A DNA stretch of 23,631 nt from contig DASVWH010000007.1 of NCBI GenBank assembly GCA_036389715.1, forward strand, positions 1-23,631, given 5' to 3'. The notes beneath the pieces are model-generated. The model ran no database searches. It worked only from the letters and a program-made list of their open reading frames with translations, and was not told the DNA's origin. Within the stretch, counting starts at the first letter, position 1. Each line of letters begins with the position of its first letter. Shown in pieces: positions 7,062 through 14,091 of this stretch. The translations under genes and the position numbers were made by a program. This DNA is from DASVWH01 sp036389715. GTDB taxonomy: Bacteria > Acidobacteriota > Blastocatellia > Pyrinomonadales > Pyrinomonadaceae.

Positions 7062-8804
7062 TCAGAGCGGCGGCCGACTGGCGACGCCGTCTTCAACGTC
7101 AGCCTCATTTTTGAGGCGCGGGACTTCGCCCTCGACGGCGCGCAGATTTCGTCGCCCGGGGGTTGCCGGATGAACGCTATTGCCCGCCCGACTGCTGGCT
7201 AAAGCATCGGCTGCGCCCGGCGGGTCCAGGAAGCCGCTGCGAATAAAGTACGAGAAATATGTGCCGAGCAGCCGATCGTCAATAGATGGGCAGGTAATGG
7301 AAGTATCGCGCAAGCCCTGCCGCGTGTTCCGGCAATCAAACCTGGGAATCTTCGCCTGCGAGTACATCTCCGGAATTGACATCTGCTTTTCGGAGACCTT
7401 CTCCGTGAAGAACGGCAAGAGGGGTTCCAGTGCATTTCCCTTTGAGTGGCTGGTGGAATCAACCAGCTCTCCCTGCCAGTCGCTGTACGCGGACTGCTCG
7501 ACGGCGTATCCGAAGGAGCGCATCCAGGTCGTCAGCTCCTGCCAGTGGAGCGGGCGTGGATTGGTCAGGTGAAACGTCTTGCCGACGGACTCTGGCTGCC
7601 CGGACAGGTGAGCAATCGCCCGGCTCACATAATCGACCGGGACCATGTCGAGCGTGATGTCCAGCTCCGGCGCGCGGCCCAGTTGAATACAGCCCTTGAT
7701 TAACCTGCACAGCAGGTCGTCCGTATTCCAGCGGCCCGCGCGGCTATCGCCCGTAATCAGGGCGGGACGGTAGATGCAGACGGGCAGCCCGTGGGAACGA
7801 CCTGTTAGGACGAGCTGCTCGGCGACCCACTTGCTCCGTGCATAACCGAAGCCCAGGTAGAGGCTCTCGCAAGGCTCCAGCGGGTCATGCTCGCAGACGA
7901 CACGCGGCTCGGTCGAATCGGCCGCGTACATGACTCCGAGCGTCGAAACGTAATGAACCGGCTTGACCCGCGCGCAGGTTGAGAGCCGCAGGACTTCCTG
8001 AGTGCCGAGCACGTTGGTGGCCCGGAGCGCCGAGTAAGGATAGAGGTAATTGACCGCCGCCCCGCTGTGATAGATGGCATCAACCTCGCCCGCCAGCAGG
8101 TGAAACTCCCCCGGCTGAAGCCCGAGCAGCGGGCGCGAGAGATCGCCCGCGACCGCGATGATTCTCGAAGCGAATTTCTCATCCCAGAGCGAATGGGCTT
8201 CCAGGTTTTCCTGAAGCCTGCGACGGCCCGCGCCCGGCTCCGAGCAGCGGACCAGGCAATAGACCCTGGCCTCGGTTTGCCGCAGCAGCTCATAAAGCAG
8301 AAAAGCTCCCAGGTAGCCAGTCGCCCCGGTCAGAAAGATCGCAGCGGGCTCTCGGACCTGGTGCAGCGGCCCGAGCGCGGCGTAGATGGCCGGGTCGAGG
8401 ACCGCATCGTCGCTCATTTTCCGGCCGTTACCATGTCCGGCAAATCTGACGGCCGCTTCGTCGGGGCCGGAATCTTCGACGCAGGAACGCTGCTGCCGGG
8501 CCAGGTGAGCGGCCAGCTCAGCGATGCACGGATACTCGTAAAGAATGGTCGGCGAGAGCCGTAGACCGAGCCACTCCTCTAAGTCTCCGACCATCCCTAT
8601 GCCCTGCAAAGAGCCCAGGCCGTAACCGATGAAGGGCTCGCGCACGTCAATCGCATCCGCGTCAAACCCGAGCATCGCGGCGAGCTGAGAGCACAGCCAG
8701 GCGCTAATCTCTTCGCTCGTGCGAGTTATCCTCTGAAGCGATTCGGGCCGGGCCGGGCCGCTCTTCGGGGAGAGATTCAAAGGGCTGTTATCCATACTGT
8801 TCAT
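7062..8804 (-). CDS. Acyl carrier domain fused to NAD(P)-dependent thioester reductase
   Basis: A 580-aa two-domain protein. Residues about 28-105 form a carrier domain with the phosphopantetheine attachment Ser65 in YGLGSLQG; the usual Asp before Ser is Gly here. Residues from about 155 form a short-chain-dehydrogenase-like thioester reductase domain: nucleotide motif FLTGATGYLG (157-166), a Ser/Thr of the triad in YVSTLG (285-290) and Y321xxxK325 (GYARSKWVAE). Such domains release a carrier-bound acyl chain as an aldehyde or alcohol using NAD(P)H. The C-terminal 60 residues or so look disordered. The start (GAAGGG about 7 nt upstream) lies 17 nt inside the 3' end of the acyl-AMP ligase gene, so the pair is coupled: the ligase should load this carrier and the reductase should release the product. 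Confidence 0.92.
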   Translation of the reverse strand: MNSMDNSPLNLSPKSGPARPESLQRITRTSEEISAWLCSQLAAMLGFDADAIDVREPFIGYGLGSLQGIGMVGDLEEWLGLRLSPTILYEYPCIAELAAHLARQQRSCVEDSGPDEAAVRFAGHGNGRKMSDDAVLDPAIYAALGPLHQVREPAAIFLTGATGYLGAFLLYELLRQTEARVYCLVRCSEPGAGRRRLQENLEAHSLWDEKFASRIIAVAGDLSRPLLGLQPGEFHLLAGEVDAIYHSGAAVNYLYPYSALRATNVLGTQEVLRLSTCARVKPVHYVSTLGVMYAADSTEPRVVCEHDPLEPCESLYLGFGYARSKWVAEQLVLTGRSHGLPVCIYRPALITGDSRAGRWNTDDLLCRLIKGCIQLGRAPELDITLDMVPVDYVSRAIAHLSGQPESVGKTFHLTNPRPLHWQELTTWMRSFGYAVEQSAYSDWQGELVDSTSHSKGNALEPLLPFFTEKVSEKQMSIPEMYSQAKIPRFDCRNTRQGLRDTSITCPSIDDRLLGTYFSYFIRSGFLDPPGAADALASSRAGNSVHPATPGRRNLRAVEGEVPRLKNEADVEDGVASRPPL

Positions 8805-10602
8805 GGCCCACCCTTCTGAACTCTTCCAAAGTCCCTTTGAGAAAAGCGTCGCGGCAGGCGTGGCGCTGGACCTTACCGCTGGAGGTCTTCGGGAGAGTTC
8901 CGGCCTTGAGCAGGACCAGGGCGTGCACCTGTACTTCGTGATGCTCCGCGACCGCGCTACGGACGGCCCGCTGCACCTCCTCGACCTTGAGCAGGAGGTG
9001 CTCTTCCGTGTGAAGATGCGCTGCCAGCAGGTGAGGCTTGAGCCCCGTCTGGCGTGGGCGCTCGATTTCAGCGACGACGGCCAGCCGCTCTTCGCCCGCC
9101 ACCTCGACGGAGAAGGCCGCGGAGCAGTTGGCCTTCAATAACGGGTGGCTCTTTTCCACTGTGCATTCGATGTCCTGCGGATAATGGTTACGGCCCGTGA
9201 TGATAATCAGGTCCTTCAGACGGCCCGTGACGAAGAGGTCGCCGTTTCTCAGGAATCCCAGATCGCCCGTGCGCAGAAAGGGCCCCTCGCCAGTATCGGC
9301 CAGGTAGGCGTCAAAGGTGCGCGAACTCTCTTCTGGCCGGTTCCAGTAGCCGCGTGCGACGCTCGGGCCCGAGACCCATATCTCGCCGACGCGATCAGGC
9401 GCGCACGCGGTCATCGTCTCCGGGTCAACGATTAATATCTTCTGGTCCAGGAAAGCCTGCCCGCAGCTGACCAGGACGCACGCGTCCTCTTTGTCCGCCG
9501 GGTAATCTGCCGCAGGAGCGGTCGCATCGTAATCAACGACGCGGTCATGCTCTAGCTGTGATCGTTTGACCGTGTGCAGGACGGGGCGATTGTCCAGGCC
9601 AGCGCCGGAAACCAGGAGCGTGGCTTCTGCGAGCCCGTAGCAGGGATAGAAGGCTTCGCGGCGAAAGCCGCAGGGCTCAAAGGCTGCGGCAAAGCGGTCC
9701 AGGGTTTCATGGCGGACGGGCTCTGCGCCGTTGAAGGCTATCTCCCAGCTGCCGAGGTCCAGTTCCCGGCGCTGCTCCGTCGTAATCTTACGCGCGCAGA
9801 GATCATAGGCGAAGTTGGGGCCGCCGCTGGTCGTCGCCCTGTACCTTGAGACGGCGCGGAGCCAGCGGACGGGCTTGAGCAGAAAGGCAGAGGGCGACAT
9901 CAGGATGCAGGTCGCCCCCAGGTAGAGCGTCTGAATCATGTTCCCGATGAGCCCCATGTCGTGATAAAGCGGCAGCCAGCTAAGAAAGACAGAGTCCTCC
10001 GTCTGCCGGATGGCGGTGCGGATCATCTCCTGGTTATGCAGCAGGTTACCGTGACTGACCATCACGCCCTTGGGCAGCGCCGTCGAGCCCGACGTGTACT
10101 GTAAGAGTGCCAGGCTCTCGCTGTCGATGTCGGGGACGACCCACTTTTCGCCCGCCGGGCCCTCCGTATTGTCCGTCGTCAACCAGCGCATGCAGTGTAA
10201 ATCCGGGGCTTCGGCGAGCAGGCTGCCCGCGCGGTAGAGGATGTTGGAGGTCGTCAGGGCCACGGCCGGACGGGCGTCGCCCGCGATGGCTCGCAGCTTG
10301 GAGAGAGTTCGGTGGAACCTGGGCGGATAGGCCGGGACCGCCACGGAGCCCGCATAGAGGCAGCCGAAGAAGGCCGCCACGTATTCAGGGCCCGGCGGGT
10401 AGAGCAGGAGGACGCGTTCCCCCTGCGCCTGCAATCTCTGGAGTTGTGCGCCGATGGCGCGGGCCTGGGCGTCCAGCTCTCCGTAGGTCAGGCTCAGCTC
10501 TTCGGTCTCTCCGTCCGGCAGGAAAAGATATGCTCGCCGCTCGGGCTGTCGAAGTGCCCTCCGGCGGAGAAGATTGACCAGCGTGGAGCATTCAATGGAC
10601 AT
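8788..10602 (-). CDS. Fatty acyl-AMP ligase (FAAL)
   Basis: A 604-aa adenylating enzyme of the FAAL family, which activates a fatty acid with ATP and transfers it to a carrier protein rather than to CoA. Motifs: phosphate loop YTSGSTALPKGVMV (169-182), PLYHDMGLIG (211-220), YGLAEATLLVSG (322-333), GEIWVSGPSVARGYW (406-420), TGDLGFLRNGDLFVTGRLKD (445-464) followed by GRNHYPQDIE, typical of FAAL, and the catalytic Lys in LPKTSSGKVQR (K577). The frame is open to 10797, but residues before MSIECSTLVNLL look non-coding and the family begins here. The ribosome site for this ATG is weak, so a start a few codons upstream (MAGRFRAMS) remains possible. The stop overlaps the carrier-reductase gene, which is its likely acyl acceptor. 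Confidence 0.93.
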   Translation of the reverse strand: MSIECSTLVNLLRRRALRQPERRAYLFLPDGETEELSLTYGELDAQARAIGAQLQRLQAQGERVLLLYPPGPEYVAAFFGCLYAGSVAVPAYPPRFHRTLSKLRAIAGDARPAVALTTSNILYRAGSLLAEAPDLHCMRWLTTDNTEGPAGEKWVVPDIDSESLALLQYTSGSTALPKGVMVSHGNLLHNQEMIRTAIRQTEDSVFLSWLPLYHDMGLIGNMIQTLYLGATCILMSPSAFLLKPVRWLRAVSRYRATTSGGPNFAYDLCARKITTEQRRELDLGSWEIAFNGAEPVRHETLDRFAAAFEPCGFRREAFYPCYGLAEATLLVSGAGLDNRPVLHTVKRSQLEHDRVVDYDATAPAADYPADKEDACVLVSCGQAFLDQKILIVDPETMTACAPDRVGEIWVSGPSVARGYWNRPEESSRTFDAYLADTGEGPFLRTGDLGFLRNGDLFVTGRLKDLIIITGRNHYPQDIECTVEKSHPLLKANCSAAFSVEVAGEERLAVVAEIERPRQTGLKPHLLAAHLHTEEHLLLKVEEVQRAVRSAVAEHHEVQVHALVLLKAGTLPKTSSGKVQRHACRDAFLKGTLEEFRRVGHEQYG

Positions 10603-10789
10603 GGCTCTAAAGCGTCCGGCCATCCTCCCGCGCCATCCGCGAAGGCTCTTCATGAGGCAAGCTATGCGGCAGACGCCGAGATGCCCCGAGAATAGAGAGG
10701 CGAGGGCTGAAGTCTTGAGGGCAGCGATGATGCGGAGACACAGTGAATGGCCTCCGTCACATGCTTTATCGGTGCCAGGGCTTTCTTCA

Positions 10790-10819
10790 CAGGCCATCGC
10801 CCGTGCGGACGATGGCCTG
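10790..10819 (-). terminator. Stem-loop after the AmrS-like gene (possible terminator)
   Basis: A perfect 10-bp inverted repeat, CAGGCCATCG and CGATGGCCTG, with a 10-nt loop, lies about 20 nt beyond the stop of the radical SAM gene. No T-tract follows on the minus strand, so intrinsic termination is uncertain; it may stabilise the 3' end or separate this gene from the FAAL gene. Confidence 0.4.
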
Positions 10820-10839
10820 CAAACATTTCGGTGCTCGAA

Positions 10840-12294
10840 CTACTGCGTCTCTCCGCTCAGCCTGACGATGTGCTGCCCGCCTTCAAAGAGCGGCAGCGGC
10901 GCGATGTCTCTTTCGGCGACGCCGATCTCTTCGATGGAGAGCGTCGGGAAGTGTGCCCGGTCAAAGACCTCGTGCAGGTTGGACTGGACGACGCTCGGCA
11001 TGGCGACCTGCGCCCCGACCTCATTCTCCTTGCCCTTGGCCAGAATGAAGCGGTAGCTCTCCTGCGGGTCGAGCGTGACTACTTTCCAGGCCTCCTGCTG
11101 CCCGTCCGTGTAGTGCCGCCGGTGATAAATCCTGGTCGGCACGTCGCCGGTATTGAGAACCTGTGCGTGGGCCGAGCGAATATCGCCGTGCCAATCAACC
11201 GCTTTCACTTCCAGTCCTTCGCGGGGGATATCCTCGACGGTGGGGACGGGCTGACTCGGCGGCATGAGCTTGAAGTGAGCGTCGCGGCCGCACTTGCGGC
11301 AATGCCCCTGCTGGTCCAGGCCGACGTTGACGGCGTTGAGCCCGTAGCGCGTGACCAGCTCCGTCTCACAGCCGCGGCAGAACGTGTTCGAGAAGGGCGT
11401 GTCGTAGACGTTGCCGACGTAGACGTGCTCCATCCCCATGTCCAGACCGGCCTCGCGGGCCTTGATGAGGCGCGGGATGGGCGTGCGCGTCGTGTCGCGC
11501 ATCCTGTAGTCGGGATGAAAACGAACGTAGTGCAGCGGGACGGTCGAATCCAGCTCGGTCAGAATCCAGTTGGCGATCTTGCGTGCGGTCGCTTCGTCGT
11601 CGCTAATATCTGTAATCATCAAGGTGCTCAACTCGACGTGCTTGCCCGCTTTGAAGACCTGCTTGGTGGCTTCGAGCACGGGCTCCAACTGCCCCTTCGT
11701 GATTTTCCTGTAATACTCGGGGTCCATTGACTTGATCGAGATCGAGAAGATGTCCATGAAGGGCAGCAGCTCTTCGACGGCCTCCGCCGTGATGTAGAAA
11801 GCCGACTTGTAGAGGTTGATGATTCCGGCCTTTTGAGCGATTGCGGCCGTATCGCGGACGAACTCATGCCAGACGACCGGGTCGTTATAGGTCCAGGAGA
11901 TACACCTGATGCCGTGGCGCAGCGCCATGTCCACCACGCCCTCCGGCGTGTAGTAGTAAACGTCCTTGTCCGAGACAAAGCGGGCCTGCGAGGTCTTCCA
12001 GTTATGGCAGTAAGAGCAGTTCATCATGCAGCCGATATTGCCCATCGAAAGAATCCGCTCGCCCGGGGCGTAGTGATTGACGGCCTCGGTCTCAATGGTC
12101 TCCTCGGTCGCGTGAACGCTCTTCCCGTAGTTCAGGCTGACGAGGCGTCCATTACGGTTGGCGCGCACGCCGCAGAAGCCGTGCTGCCCCTCCTTGATGG
12201 TGCAGTTACGTGGAGAGAGGTGGCAGCGAACGACGCCGTTTTCCAGAATCTCTTCAAGTCGGGCGGGATGAGATGTCTCTTTCCAATTAGGCAT
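10840..12294 (-). CDS. AmrS/PflA-like radical SAM enzyme with C-terminal extension
   Basis: A 484-aa radical SAM protein of the group related to pyruvate formate-lyase activases and to the AmmeMemoRadiSam enzyme. The N-terminal Cys-rich segment C24...C31TIKEGQHGFC41GVRANRNG is typical of that group, and the radical SAM motif is C89xxxC93xxC96 (NIGCMMNCSYCHNW). Later family features are SWTYNDPVVW, FSISIKSMDPEYYRKI and HYVRFHPDYRM. After the barrel come two CxxC pairs (FCRGCE and HCRKCG) that could bind Zn or Fe-S, then about 140 residues of extension (from about VKAVDWHG) not usual for the core enzyme. The start at 12294 has AAAGGA about 8 nt upstream. No MEMO1-like or AMMECR1-like partner is seen here. 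It has its own promoter and a long leader. The substrate is unknown. Confidence 0.88.
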   Translation of the reverse strand: MPNWKETSHPARLEEILENGVVRCHLSPRNCTIKEGQHGFCGVRANRNGRLVSLNYGKSVHATEETIETEAVNHYAPGERILSMGNIGCMMNCSYCHNWKTSQARFVSDKDVYYYTPEGVVDMALRHGIRCISWTYNDPVVWHEFVRDTAAIAQKAGIINLYKSAFYITAEAVEELLPFMDIFSISIKSMDPEYYRKITKGQLEPVLEATKQVFKAGKHVELSTLMITDISDDEATARKIANWILTELDSTVPLHYVRFHPDYRMRDTTRTPIPRLIKAREAGLDMGMEHVYVGNVYDTPFSNTFCRGCETELVTRYGLNAVNVGLDQQGHCRKCGRDAHFKLMPPSQPVPTVEDIPREGLEVKAVDWHGDIRSAHAQVLNTGDVPTRIYHRRHYTDGQQEAWKVVTLDPQESYRFILAKGKENEVGAQVAMPSVVQSNLHEVFDRAHFPTLSIEEIGVAERDIAPLPLFEGGQHIVRLSGETQ

Positions 12295-12654
12295 GGCAGG
12301 TGTCCTTTCAAGTGAAGATTGCTGCAAGTATCTGCGCTCGGAAGCCCATCATTGCTGAGCCCCCTTAGTATCTCTGCAAGCAGCGGGAAGATAATCAACC
12401 CCGTGGTTTACACAGCATTTCAATTAGAGAATTGAAGTCGAACCACGGACACAAAACGGCGAGCAGTGGACGGAGATGAAGACTTTAGAGTCTTAAAAGC
12501 AAAGCAGAATTCAGAGCAGGAAGTGGCGAGGAAGAGGCGCGCCTTATCGTCGTGCGTTGAGCCAATCTCGCTGGTCCAGACTACCTAATCATCTGCTTAG
12601 TAGAGGTCAAGCGTGCCAATTAAGTTAGGACGCTGAAGCTAAGTCCACTGGTAC
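12295..12654 (-). promoter_or_regulatory. Long 5' leader of the AmrS-like gene, about 360 nt
   Basis: If transcription starts just after the -10 box at 12661-12666, the mRNA has a leader of about 360 nt without a gene. It contains a nested hairpin (12401-12448) and a hairpin AAGACT-TTAG-AGTCTT (12479-12494). I do not recognise it as a known riboswitch class. A leader of this length upstream of a metalloenzyme gene suggests post-transcriptional control, but this is inference. Confidence 0.45.
12401..12448 (-). repeat. Nested inverted repeat in the leader
   Basis: The outer arms CCGTGGTT (12401-12408) and AACCACGG (12441-12448) are perfect complements. Inside them, TTCAATT (12419-12425) and AATTGAA (12430-12436) form a second perfect stem around a 4-nt loop. 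This gives a 48-nt two-stage hairpin. It could be a regulatory RNA structure or a small repeat element. Confidence 0.6.
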
Positions 12655-12660
12655 ACGCGC

Positions 12661-12688
12661 ATCATACATCTGTTTCGTCTATTGTCAA
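12661..12688 (-). promoter_or_regulatory. Sigma-70-type promoter for the AmrS-like gene
   Basis: On the minus strand a perfect -35 box TTGACA (12683-12688) is followed after 16 nt by TATGAT (12661-12666), five of six matches to the -10 consensus. It lies in a locally AT-rich stretch and points to the radical SAM gene at 12294. Confidence 0.65.
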
Positions 12689-12973
12689 TAATTAATTCAC
12701 GGCTGAAGGTTAAGCAGGCCGTGCAAAATAATTGGCATGTCCGCCGCGCCCGTCATTCCCGCCCTTTTTGCCGCAGCCGGGAGCGATAATTAGCAGCGTG
12801 GCAGGCTCGTCGGGCCCTCCCCGCGCAGGGACGGGCAGCGGGCGGCCTGCGCTCTTCTCTTGCTCTTCATCTTCCTCTTACTTCGCGTCGTTCGACTTGA
12901 GACAGCATGAAGGTGGTCCGTCTACGGACAATCAGGGCGCGGGATTCTCAAGGGCGGACGCGGCGGACCGCTC
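12689..12973. other. Intergenic region between promoter and efflux-operon end
   Basis: This GC-rich stretch lies downstream of the TGA-containing gene and upstream of the AmrS promoter. I see no supported gene and no intrinsic terminator; GTCCG-TCTA-CGGAC near 12920 is a weak hairpin without a T-tract. A plus-strand frame from 12732 runs antisense into the efflux operon and has no domain. Confidence 0.45.
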
Positions 12974-13414
12974 TCAGGGAAAGAGCAGCGTCAATAGTGT
13001 GATAGCGGTGGCGGTGATGAGCGCGCGGCGGTTAATCCGTCGAGCCTTTTCGCGGAGCTGCCCGGCCAGACTTTCGTCAACCTTCTCTTCTCCGCCGTCC
13101 AGGTTGCGCGTCCCGCGCGCGGCCATCGAGATTCAAGTCTTCTCGCGCGCCTGCAACAGCCCCAGCCCCGCCATCCAGATGGGGAAAAAGACGATTGCAC
13201 GCGACCAGCGCGGCGCTTGCATGACGACCAGCAGGAAAGCCAGGCCGACGCCGACCGTTAGCGCGACGATGCCGAGCAGCCGCCGTTTACGCTGCTCGCG
13301 CGGGCCGATGTTGATGGCGACGGAACTCATCTGTTGCGGGCGGCGTGAGGTCATCCGGGTTCGTCTCGCGGAGGTCATACGAGTGTGTCTTGCCAGGGCG
13401 ATACGTCGTCTCAT
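12974..13414 (-). CDS. Small three-helix membrane protein with in-frame TGA (candidate selenoprotein)
   Basis: The frame starts at an ATG overlapping the stop of the upstream adaptor gene (ATGA) and meets TGA at codon 94 (13133-13135). It then continues open for 52 codons to a second TGA at 12974. Before the first TGA are two membrane helices (about 46-65 and 71-88) ending LGLLQAREKT. After it comes ISMAARGTRNLDGGEEKV, a charged helix SLAGQLREKARRINRR, and a third membrane helix ALITATAITLLTLLFP. About 75% of the downstream codons end in G or C, as expected for real coding sequence here. A hairpin fitting the bacterial SECIS rule follows the TGA. My recollection is that related proteins have Cys at this position, which would suit selenocysteine; that is from memory. 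Alternatives are a recent nonsense mutation, a sequencing error, or restart at the ATG 3 codons later. The N-terminal start could also be MSSVAINIG at 13330. Confidence 0.65.
13106..13120 (-). promoter_or_regulatory. SECIS-like hairpin after the in-frame TGA
   Basis: On the mRNA, GCGCG (13120-13116) pairs with CGCGC (13110-13106) around the loop CGGGA. The loop begins 17 nt after the TGA and has G in its second position. Bacterial SECIS elements are known to be small hairpins whose apical loop lies about 16-37 nt after UGA, with a G among the first two loop bases. The stem is only 5 bp and the region is GC-rich, so chance is possible. Confidence 0.45.
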
Positions 13415-14091
13415 TGCTCATCGGCGCGCAGGGTCGCCAGCGGCTGCCCGGCCGTCACGCGCTCGCCGACCTGCGCGTTAATGACGCTCACGGTCCCGGC
13501 GGAAGAGGCGCGCGCCGCGACGAGCTGCTCGGAGAGTGCGGCGGTGGCGGGCTGAGAGCCCGGCGTCGGCTGGCGGGCCGCGACGAGATGGTCCTGCGCG
13601 TTTTTTGCGGCGTCCCTGGCCTGCTGAAAACGCTGCTGCGCGCGGTCATAATCGGCGCGCGCGCCCTCCAGTTGTGCGGGCGAAGCATCGCCGGAAGCGA
13701 CGAGCGGCGTCAGGCGCTGCACCTCGACCTCTGTTCGCACCACTTCGGCCCGCGCCGCTTCAATCGCCGCCTCGGCCGACTTGATGTTTCTCCCGGCGCG
13801 GGCGACAGGGTCTTCCGTGCGGGCCTGCGGCGTATCCTTGGCGACGGTGCGGACGGCAATCTCGACGATGGGCGCGCCTTCGTTGACAGACATCCCCTCG
13901 CGCACCAGGACGCGGCGGACCTCCCCGGACGCGGGCGCATTGACGATGATGACCCCGCGCGACTCCGAAGCATTGCCGCCGCCCGAAGATTGGCAGCCGG
14001 ACAACGCCGCGAGCCCTGACAGCCAGAGCACGGCCAGCGTGGCCCGCACTTTCGGCAAGCGTGAAGCCGCTGGCAGAAGATTATTTGTCAT
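13411..14091 (-). CDS. Short lipoyl/HlyD-like adaptor lipoprotein
   Basis: A 226-aa lipoprotein: the signal segment ends in the lipobox LSGC with Cys33, and Gln at +2 suggests retention in the outer membrane. Two half-lipoyl (biotinyl-like) motifs flank a coiled-coil hairpin: VNAPASGEVRRVLVREGMSV at 49-68, and the second half near the C-terminus (SSAGTVSVINAQVGERVTAG). Between them, heptad-like Ala/Glu/Arg-rich helices form the hairpin, with the turn near LTPLVASGDASPAQLEGA. The beta-barrel and membrane-proximal domains of full-size RND adaptors are missing. It overlaps the TolC-like gene by 11 nt and the TGA-containing gene by 4 nt, so all belong to one operon. It may be an accessory adaptor contacting the outer-membrane channel. 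Confidence 0.82.
   Translation of the reverse strand: MTNNLLPAASRLPKVRATLAVLWLSGLAALSGCQSSGGGNASESRGVIIVNAPASGEVRRVLVREGMSVNEGAPIVEIAVRTVAKDTPQARTEDPVARAGRNIKSAEAAIEAARAEVVRTEVEVQRLTPLVASGDASPAQLEGARADYDRAQQRFQQARDAAKNAQDHLVAARQPTPGSQPATAALSEQLVAARASSAGTVSVINAQVGERVTAGQPLATLRADEQ

Noticed and set aside
10747..11730. Plus-strand 327-aa open frame
   Set aside because: Antisense to the AmrS-like gene; no domain and no ribosome site.
12991..13200. Minus-strand 69-aa frame as a frameshifted continuation of the membrane protein
   Set aside because: The original frame read through the TGA gives a coherent helix and linker; this shifted frame does not.
12732..13481. Plus-strand 249-aa open frame
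   Set aside because: Antisense to the TGA-containing gene; Ser/Arg/Pro-rich and without a ribosome site.
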